NCBI GenBank assembly: GCA_000434835.1
Contig: FR881476.1
Span: 41,046-53,034, forward strand
From: Clostridium sp. CAG:594
GTDB taxonomy: Bacteria; Bacillota_I; Bacilli_A; RF39; UBA660
Direction: 5' to 3'
Length of the DNA stretch: 11,989 nt
Under the pieces are notes generated by a model. That model did not search any database. It saw nothing but the letters and a program-made list of their open reading frames with translations, and was not told the origin of the DNA. A program made the translations under genes and the position numbers. This document shows, piece after piece, positions 6,639 to 11,989 of this stretch. Each line of letters opens with the position of its first letter. Position 1 is the stretch's first letter.

Positions 6639-7523
6639 ATGGAAGAAAAAATTAATTTACAAAAATATTTATCTGATAATAGCAGTAATTTATACGGGTA
6701 CTTAAAAAAAGAAATAGCTAATGCCATTAAAGTAGATGATTTAAAAAATGTTATGACATTGTATTTTAGAAATGAAGATTTTATGGGAATGTATTTTTGT
6801 GGCTCTTTATCTATTAAGTTTGGTGCGAAAGATTATCATGATTGTGCTTCTAGACCTGATATAGTCATTAATTTATCTAATGATTACTATGCAGAATATT
6901 TAGATTATTTGAAAAAGAAAGACTATTACTTTTACCATATGAAGAGATTTAACGATGGTAAATCATCTGATAGTTACTATAAGTATGATTGCCATAATGG
7001 TAAAAATATGGCACTTGAAACAAAACGTAATTATACAATTGGGTATGATGGCTCTTTGAAAGAAGCTATTAGTTTTAATGAAAGTACTAATTATTTTGAT
7101 TACTATTCTAAAATTGGGGGATATAATAACAAAAGAGTTAATCATATATTTCTAAATAATGAGTATTTTGCAACTAACATTGAAGAAGGTTATAGATCTG
7201 ATTGTTATCGTTCAGCACAAGCACTTAAAAGGCTAAAAGAATTTTTTAAAGATGATTCTATTAAAAAATATTATGAAAAAATGTACAGAGATTTTAACTA
7301 TAGCAAAGAAAAACAAGATAAACTAAAAAGCAAAATGTTTGAATTTTCTAAATCGGTTCTTTCAGAGTATGAAAAAGTGGTTAATATGTTCAAAAAATCT
7401 ATTGGCAAGTCTCCTATTACATGTGATGGGGCATGGGATTTTGACACTAACTTTATAGTAGAAAAAAATGAAGTAATGTTTAAGGATGATGATAAAGATA
7501 AAACTTTAACAAAGGAAGTGTAA
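6639..7523 (+). CDS. unrecognised 294-aa cytoplasmic protein
   Basis: I do not recognise this protein. It has no signal peptide or membrane segment and is rich in Tyr, Lys, Asp and Asn. It appears to have a mixed N-terminal part (about 1-200, with FCGSLSIKFGAKDYHDCASRPDIV at about residues 48-71 as a possible folded core) and a Lys-rich helical C-terminal part (about 200-265). ATG at 6639 is preferred over the in-frame ATG at 6618. The latter lies 3 bases after the -10, before any plausible transcript start, and has no ribosome binding site, while 6639 has AAGAGGT at 6623-6629. Only 4 bases separate its stop from the S66 peptidase start, so the two are co-transcribed and may act together, for example in wall or peptide turnover. 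That role is inference from position only. Confidence 0.85.
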   Translation: MEEKINLQKYLSDNSSNLYGYLKKEIANAIKVDDLKNVMTLYFRNEDFMGMYFCGSLSIKFGAKDYHDCASRPDIVINLSNDYYAEYLDYLKKKDYYFYHMKRFNDGKSSDSYYKYDCHNGKNMALETKRNYTIGYDGSLKEAISFNESTNYFDYYSKIGGYNNKRVNHIFLNNEYFATNIEEGYRSDCYRSAQALKRLKEFFKDDSIKKYYEKMYRDFNYSKEKQDKLKSKMFEFSKSVLSEYEKVVNMFKKSIGKSPITCDGAWDFDTNFIVEKNEVMFKDDDKDKTLTKEV

Positions 7524-7527
7524 GTAG

Positions 7528-8448
7528 ATGTTTAAGAAGTTAAAAAGGGGAGATACTATAGGCGTAGTAGGTGCCTCTAATAGTATTAAAAGGGAAACTA
7601 AAGAAAATACTTTTGAAAGAGCTAAAAAACTATTTTTAGAATACGGTTATAAATTAAAGTTTTCAGATAACGTAAACAAAGATTATTATGGTATGGCAGG
7701 AGAGGCTAGAGAAAAAGCAAGAGAACTAAATGAGATGTTTCAGGATAATTCTGTTGATGCAATAATTATTTTAGATGGAGGAGATTCATGTAATACTATA
7801 ATAGATTACTTGGATTATAAAATGATTAAAAAACATCCTAAACCTTTAATGGGATATAGTGATATAACTGTTTTATTAGAAACCATATATAAAAAGACTG
7901 GTATGATTACTTTTCATGGACCTGCATTTTTAAGTTTTGGAGAAGATTATGGTCAAAAATGCATGGATGAGTTTATAAATACCTTTGAAAAAGGTTTGTT
8001 TGATGGTTTTTTAAATAGCACTTTAAAAGTAATAAGAAAAGGTGATTGTAAAGGAAAAATGATAGGAACTAACTTAGAATGTACATTATATATAGTTGGT
8101 ACTAAATATTTTCCTAATATGAAAAATAATATATTATTAGCGGAAAGATATATTACAACACCAAGTGAAACATATAATCACTTTTATCAGTTAAAACAAA
8201 AGGGTATTTTAGATAAAATGAGTGGTTTATTAATAGGTTATAACTATTCTTTTCAATCTTTAGAATCTGGAAGAAAAACGGATATTCAAATGGAGGACAT
8301 TGCTTTAGAAGTATGTAAAGATTATAAGTTTCCTATTTATAAGTGTGAAACTTTTGGACATATGATTCCAAACGTAATAATTCCAATAGGCTCTAAATGT
8401 GATATATCAGATGGTGAGATAAAATTAAAAGAAAAAATATTCTTTTAA
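7528..8448 (+). CDS. S66-family serine peptidase (LD-carboxypeptidase / MccF-like)
   Basis: This 306-aa member of peptidase family S66 belongs to a family that includes LdcA, which trims the terminal D-Ala from muropeptide tetrapeptides, and MccF, which cleaves microcin C-type nucleotide peptides. The N-terminal strand GDTIGVVGAS (8-17) and the GGDSCNTIIDYLDY region (84-97) lead to the nucleophile elbow GYSD (S111), followed by TGMITFHGPA. The expected Glu is E206 (LLAERYIT) and the expected His is H278 (FGHMIPNVIIPIG), completing the Ser-Glu-His triad. There is no signal peptide, so it acts in the cytoplasm, as expected for muropeptide recycling or peptide-antibiotic immunity. Sequence alone does not separate LdcA from MccF. 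Its RBS (AAAGGAAG, 7511-7518) lies within the end of the upstream gene. No terminator follows, so transcripts may run into the ileS leader. Confidence 0.9.
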   Translation: MFKKLKRGDTIGVVGASNSIKRETKENTFERAKKLFLEYGYKLKFSDNVNKDYYGMAGEAREKARELNEMFQDNSVDAIIILDGGDSCNTIIDYLDYKMIKKHPKPLMGYSDITVLLETIYKKTGMITFHGPAFLSFGEDYGQKCMDEFINTFEKGLFDGFLNSTLKVIRKGDCKGKMIGTNLECTLYIVGTKYFPNMKNNILLAERYITTPSETYNHFYQLKQKGILDKMSGLLIGYNYSFQSLESGRKTDIQMEDIALEVCKDYKFPIYKCETFGHMIPNVIIPIGSKCDISDGEIKLKEKIFF

Positions 8449-8450
8449 TA

Positions 8451-8478
8451 TTGCAAAAAATAATATTTATGATAAAAT
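8451..8478 (+). promoter_or_regulatory. promoter for the T-box leader and ileS
   Basis: TTGCAA (8451-8456) and TAAAAT (8473-8478) are spaced by 16 bases, with TGA before the -10 (extended -10). The start near 8485 gives a leader of about 255 bases. The promoter begins 3 bases after the S66 peptidase stop codon. Confidence 0.7.
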
Positions 8479-8484
8479 AAAGGT

Positions 8485-8719
8485 GTTAAAACAAGAGACG
8501 AAGACGTTATAATGTGAAATTATAAGAGATTCTACTAATTGGTGAGATGTAGATTAAGGAAACATTATAAGAATCACTTCTGATGTATGTATCTGAAATA
8601 ATAGTAAGATATATCGCTTGTAAGCGTTAAAACTACTTAAGTGTATATCATTATGATGTGAATTAAGGTGGTACCGCGGTTAGTTATCAAATCGTCCTTT
8701 ATTAAAGGATGGTTTTTTT
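8485..8719 (+). ncRNA. T-box riboswitch, isoleucine type, controlling ileS
   Basis: This leader senses uncharged tRNA-Ile and allows read-through into ileS when the tRNA is not aminoacylated. The conserved T-box sequence AAGGTGGTACCGCGG is at 8665-8679. Its TGGT bulge (8669-8672) matches the 3' NCCA end of a tRNA with discriminator A, as in tRNA-Ile. Stem I is supported by a perfect 9-bp pairing of 8507-8515 with 8562-8570, and below it GAAG (8500-8503) with CTTC (8577-8580). The internal loop between them contains the Ile codon ATC at 8573-8575 followed by A, as expected for a specifier. AAGG in the T-box can pair with CCTT of the terminator's left arm to form the antiterminator. The outer limits are approximate. 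Confidence 0.93.
8691..8719 (+). terminator. regulated terminator of the T-box leader
   Basis: Bases 8691-8700 pair with 8704-8713 (10 bp including two G-U pairs, 3-base loop), followed by a T-run to 8719. The hairpin competes with the T-box antiterminator. Confidence 0.9.
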
Positions 8720-8739
8720 ATATTTAAGGAGGAAGAAAT

Positions 8740-11700
8740 ATGAGTAAACAATTTAGAGAACTTTCTAAAAAAGATGTTTGGGAAAACGAACAAGATATCT
8801 TAAAAGAATGGAAAAAAGAAGATATATTAAATGAAACGATAGAAAATAGGAAGGACAAGGAAAACTGGGTATTCTATGATGGACCTGCAACTGCTAATGG
8901 TAAGCCAGGTATTCATCATATGGTAGCAAAATTCTTAAAAGATGCGTTTTGTAAGTACAAAACAATGCAAGGAAAAAGAGTATTACGTAAAATAGGATGG
9001 GATACTCACGGACTTCCAGTTGAAGTACAAGTAGAAAAAGAATTAGGATTTAATGGTAAAAAAGACATTGAAAAATTTGGTATTGAAGCATTTAACAAAA
9101 AATGCCGTGAAGCAGTATGGGAAAATGAGGAAGCATTTACCGAACTTACTGATCAAATGGGGCAATTTATTGATACTAAAAATAGATATATCACATACGA
9201 TAATAACTACATAGAAACAGAATGGTGGATACTAAAGAAATTCTTTGATGAAGGATTATTCTATGAAGGTGTTAAAATAACTCCATATTGTCCTAGATGT
9301 GGTACTTCTCTTGCATCTCATGAAGTTGCACAAGGTTATAAAGAAGTATCGGTAGATACCGTTATTGTTCCAATGAAGAAGAAGGATGAAGATGCATATT
9401 TCCTTGTTTGGACAACAACTCCTTGGACGCTTTTATCTAACGTTGCGTTATGCGTAAACCCTAACGAAACATACGTTAAAGTAGAATCTATGGGATATAA
9501 GTTTATTTTAGCTAAAGCATTAGTAAGCAAGGTTTTAGGTGATGATGTTAAAGTACTTGAGGAATACAAAGGTAAAGACTTAGAATATACTGAGTATGAA
9601 CAGTTATTACCATTCTTAAGCGTTGATAAAAAAGCTTTCTTCGTAACTTGTGATACTTACGTTACAATGGAAGATGGAACGGGCGTAGTTCATATTGCAC
9701 CAGCTTTTGGTGAAGATGATGCCGCAGTTGGTAAAAAATATAACTTACCATATTTAAATCCAGTAGGAGAAGATGGATGTTATAATGCGGGTCCTTGGAA
9801 AGGTATGAAAGTATTTGATGCTGATATAGAAGTAATTAAATGGTTAAAAGCTAATGACAAATTATTTAAAAAGCAAAGAATAATGCATAATTATCCTCAC
9901 TGCTGGAGATGTAAGTCACCACTTTTATACTATTCAAAACCATCATATTATCTAGAAGTAACTAAGTTTAAAGACAAGATAATAGAAGAAAATAAAAAGG
10001 TTAACTGGTATCCAGCTTACGTTGGTGAAAAGCGTTTTGGAAACTGGCTTGAAGAGTTAAAAGACTGGGCTATTTCAAGACAAAGATACTGGGGTACACC
10101 ACTTCCTTATTGGACTTGTTCATGCGGACACTCAGTTATGATAGGTTCTAGAAAAGAATTAGTAGAAAACGCGATAGAAGATATTGATGAAAACATAGAA
10201 TTACATAGACCATACGTTGATGATGTACACTTAAAATGCCCTAAATGCGGTGGCGTTATGACAAGATGTAGTGACGTAATAGACTGCTGGTTTGATTCTG
10301 GTGCAATGCCTTTTGCACAATATCATTATCCATTTGAAAACAAAGAATTATGGAAGGAACAATTTCCAGCAGACTTTATTTGTGAAGGTATTGACCAAAC
10401 CCGTGGATGGTTTTATTCACTACTTGTAATATCTACTTTTGTAACTGGTAAAAGTCCATATAAAAATGTATTGGTAAATGATTTGCTACTAGATAAAGAT
10501 GGCCAAAAGATGCATAAATCAAGAGGTAACGTAGTAGAGCCATTTACAACTATGAAAAAGTATGGTGCAGATACAATAAGATGGTATTTACCTTATGTAT
10601 CTCCTGTTTGGACTCCTGTTAAATTTGATGAGGAAGGCTTAAAGGAAGTATACTCAAAATTCTTCTCAACTTTAAAAAATACTTATTCATTCTTTGCACT
10701 TTATGCAAATACTGATAACGTTGATCCATTAAGTTTTGAAGTTGATTATGAAAAAAGAGAAGAAATAGATAAATGGTTAATTTCTAAATATAATAAATTG
10801 CTTGATTATGTAACAAAAGCATATGATGAATATGACTTAACTAAGGTAGTTAGAAGTGTTACTAACTTTGTATCAGAAGATTTATCTAACTGGTATATAA
10901 GAAGAAATAGACGTAGATTCTGGTCAAGCACCTTAGATGATTCTAAGAAGTCTGTTTATAAAACAACTTATGAAGTTTTAGTTGGACTATGTAAGATAAT
11001 CGCTCCAATTGCACCTTATACAGCTGAAGAAATATATAAAGATTTAACAAACGAAGAGTCAGTTCACTTAAGCGATTTTCCAAAATGTGATTTATCACTT
11101 GTAAATGATAGAATAGAAAACAAGATGGACTTAGTTAGAAACTTAATTTCACTTGGTAGAAATGCTCGTGAAGAAGTTAAAATAAAGGTTAGACAACCAA
11201 TTAGTGAAGCTTTAATTGATGGTAAAGATAAAGAATTAATTGGCGATTTAGAAGAACTTATAAAAGAAGAGTTAAACGTTAAGAAAATAACTTATATAAA
11301 TGATTTATCTACTTATATGAACTTTGAAGTTAAACCTAACTTTAAGATAGTAGGTAAGATATTTGGACCTAAAATAAAATTATACCAAGAAGAACTTAAA
11401 AAACTAACTAACGAAGATATTAAGTTTATTCAAAATGGTGAAGCTGTAACAATAACTGTTGACGGAGAATTATTTGATATAACAGAGGAAATGGTTGATA
11501 TTAGAGTTTCTGCTAAAGAAGGATATGACGCTCAAAAAGATGCTAATAACTTCATAATCTTAAATACTACGCTAACTAGTGATTTAGTAAATGAAGGTAT
11601 TGCAAGAGAATTAATATCTAAGGTTCAAAACTTAAGAAAACAAAAAGATTTTGATGTTGCAGATAGAATAAAATTATATTATGAAGCAGATGATACTTTT

Positions 11701-11835
11701 GATAAGGTAATTGATTCTTTTGAAGATATGATCAAGAAAGAAACTTTAAGTGTAGAATTAATTAAGAAAAATGATTTAACGCTAGAGTTTGATTTAAACG
11801 GATTAAATGTTAAATTAGATGTAGAAAGAGCCTAG
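8740..11835 (+). CDS. ileS: isoleucyl-tRNA synthetase with swapped GIHH signature
   Basis: This 1031-aa cytoplasmic class I synthetase charges tRNA-Ile. The Rossmann domain carries the ATP-binding signature as PGIHH (G57-I58-H59-H60) instead of HIGH. The second signature is KMHKS (590-594) instead of KMSKS. The inserted CP1 editing domain shows the TTTPWT motif (225-230) and GVVHIAPAFGEDD with editing Asp D326/D327, so it should clear Val-tRNA-Ile. Cys pairs that may bind zinc are at 184/187, 388/391, 460/462 and 500/503. The anticodon-binding domain (about 680-830) ends with VRQP, followed by a C-terminal domain without an obvious terminal zinc finger. The length and signature fit the eukaryote-like IleRS2 type, associated with mupirocin tolerance. 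RBS AAGGAGG (8726-8732) lies 7 bases before ATG. Expression is set by the T-box. No second ileS is visible in the window. Confidence 0.96.
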   Translation: MSKQFRELSKKDVWENEQDILKEWKKEDILNETIENRKDKENWVFYDGPATANGKPGIHHMVAKFLKDAFCKYKTMQGKRVLRKIGWDTHGLPVEVQVEKELGFNGKKDIEKFGIEAFNKKCREAVWENEEAFTELTDQMGQFIDTKNRYITYDNNYIETEWWILKKFFDEGLFYEGVKITPYCPRCGTSLASHEVAQGYKEVSVDTVIVPMKKKDEDAYFLVWTTTPWTLLSNVALCVNPNETYVKVESMGYKFILAKALVSKVLGDDVKVLEEYKGKDLEYTEYEQLLPFLSVDKKAFFVTCDTYVTMEDGTGVVHIAPAFGEDDAAVGKKYNLPYLNPVGEDGCYNAGPWKGMKVFDADIEVIKWLKANDKLFKKQRIMHNYPHCWRCKSPLLYYSKPSYYLEVTKFKDKIIEENKKVNWYPAYVGEKRFGNWLEELKDWAISRQRYWGTPLPYWTCSCGHSVMIGSRKELVENAIEDIDENIELHRPYVDDVHLKCPKCGGVMTRCSDVIDCWFDSGAMPFAQYHYPFENKELWKEQFPADFICEGIDQTRGWFYSLLVISTFVTGKSPYKNVLVNDLLLDKDGQKMHKSRGNVVEPFTTMKKYGADTIRWYLPYVSPVWTPVKFDEEGLKEVYSKFFSTLKNTYSFFALYANTDNVDPLSFEVDYEKREEIDKWLISKYNKLLDYVTKAYDEYDLTKVVRSVTNFVSEDLSNWYIRRNRRRFWSSTLDDSKKSVYKTTYEVLVGLCKIIAPIAPYTAEEIYKDLTNEESVHLSDFPKCDLSLVNDRIENKMDLVRNLISLGRNAREEVKIKVRQPISEALIDGKDKELIGDLEELIKEELNVKKITYINDLSTYMNFEVKPNFKIVGKIFGPKIKLYQEELKKLTNEDIKFIQNGEAVTITVDGELFDITEEMVDIRVSAKEGYDAQKDANNFIILNTTLTSDLVNEGIARELISKVQNLRKQKDFDVADRIKLYYEADDTFDKVIDSFEDMIKKETLSVELIKKNDLTLEFDLNGLNVKLDVERA

Positions 11836-11852
11836 ATTTAGGTTCTTTTTTC
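11825..11852 (+). terminator. rho-independent terminator of ileS
   Basis: AGAGCCTA (11827-11834) pairs with TAGGTTCT (11839-11846), with one G-U pair and a 4-base loop, extendable by two A-T pairs at the base. Six T follow. The ileS stop codon (TAG, 11833-11835) lies in the stem and loop. Confidence 0.85.
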
Positions 11853-11887
11853 TTTACGTTTATGTTTCCACAATATGGCAAAAATTC

Positions 11888-11915
11888 TTGACCGGGGGGG
11901 GGTATATGTTATTAT
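11888..11915 (+). promoter_or_regulatory. candidate phase-variable promoter with a nine-G spacer tract
   Basis: TTGACC (11888-11893, five of six matches to the -35 consensus) is followed immediately by nine G (11894-11902). A -10 candidate TATTAT lies at 11910-11915, giving a 16-base spacer; one extra G would give the optimal 17. TATTAA at 11913-11918 (19-base spacing) is a poorer alternative. Transcription should start near 11922, about 28 bases before the downstream ATG. The G run is by far the longest in the window and stands out in AT-rich DNA. Confidence 0.65.
11894..11902 (+). repeat. homopolymeric G tract, 9 bases
   Basis: Nine consecutive G lie between the -35 and -10 elements of the last promoter. 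The next longest G run I noticed is five (7116-7120, inside a gene). Such mononucleotide runs change length by slipped-strand mispairing during replication. Confidence 0.95.
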
Positions 11916-11931
11916 TAACAAGTAATAATAA
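11909..11931. repeat. perfect 9-bp inverted repeat over the -10 and predicted start site
   Basis: TTATTATTA (11909-11917) and TAATAATAA (11923-11931) form a perfect dyad with a 5-base centre (ACAAG). It covers the -10 hexamer and the predicted transcription start. It could be an operator, or simply chance in AT-only DNA. Confidence 0.6.
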
Positions 11932-11949
11932 AAATAGAAGGATAATAAA

Positions 11950-11989
11950 ATGGAAAAGACAAGAAAAATAAAAATAATAAGTTTATGTG
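11950..11989 (+). CDS. start of a putative exported or membrane protein (truncated by window end)
   Basis: ATG at 11950 follows AGAAGGAT (11936-11943) at suitable spacing and opens the frame MEKTRKIKIISLC before the window ends. A basic stretch (K3, R5, K6, K8) turning hydrophobic (IISLC) is typical of the start of a signal peptide or first membrane helix, but 13 residues are too few to be sure. It lies downstream of the G-tract promoter, and surface proteins are the usual targets of such switches. Confidence 0.6.
   Translation, partial: MEKTRKIKIISLC

Noticed and set aside
7116..7120. Five-G run inside the 294-aa gene as a coding phase-variation site
   Set aside because: Five bases are too short to be hypermutable, and the frame reads through normally as two Gly codons.
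8449..8739. A small protein-coding gene in the ileS leader
   Set aside because: The stretch is fully explained by the promoter, the T-box stem I, the T-box sequence and the terminator, and no SD-led frame is seen.
1..11989. CRISPR array, tRNA or rRNA genes, insertion sequence or prophage elements
   Set aside because: No regularly spaced direct repeats, cloverleaf with CCA-type end, transposase motifs or phage genes were seen on either strand.

Overview
This AT-rich window (roughly 30% G+C by eye) looks like a chromosomal segment from a low-G+C Gram-positive bacterium (Bacillota). The evidence is strong AGGAGG-type ribosome binding sites, a T-box leader ahead of ileS, SepF, a class B elongation PBP, an EF-P with a KPGKG loop, and a lipobox lipoprotein. 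The organism makes peptidoglycan, since it has a penicillin-binding protein and an S66 peptidase. No gene here ends in TGA and every Trp codon I checked is TGG. That would fit a lineage of gut Bacilli near the Mollicutes, but the placement is inference.

Layout. (1) Positions 1-2490 hold the tail of one receiver-domain protein, a complete 7TM hybrid histidine kinase and a small lipoprotein, all on the + strand with short gaps. They end at a perfect 14-bp hairpin that also serves a small convergent gene on the - strand (2487-2744). (2) Positions 2816-5684 hold the PBP2-type transpeptidase (mrdA/pbpA), then ribosomal protein L33 (rpmG, 56 aa) with its own promoter inside the end of mrdA, then efp. 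(3) Positions 5686-6598 hold two single-gene units, an unrecognised very acidic 106-aa protein and sepF, each with a promoter and a terminator. (4) Positions 6588-8448 hold a two-gene operon of an unrecognised 294-aa protein and an S66-family (LD-carboxypeptidase/MccF-like) peptidase. (5) Positions 8451-11852 hold a promoter, a complete Ile-type T-box leader, ileS and a terminator. The IleRS carries GIHH in place of the HIGH signature and KMHKS in place of KMSKS. (6) Positions 11888-11989 hold the start of a new gene whose basic, then hydrophobic, N-terminus suggests an exported or membrane protein.

Most of the window is housekeeping: wall elongation, division, translation and tRNA charging. 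The two points most worth following are at the right end. A run of nine G lies exactly between a near-consensus -35 (TTGACC) and a -10 (TATTAT) ahead of the putative exported protein, which is the architecture of a slipped-strand phase-variable promoter. The swapped signature motif of IleRS is of the kind reported to give very strong mupirocin resistance.
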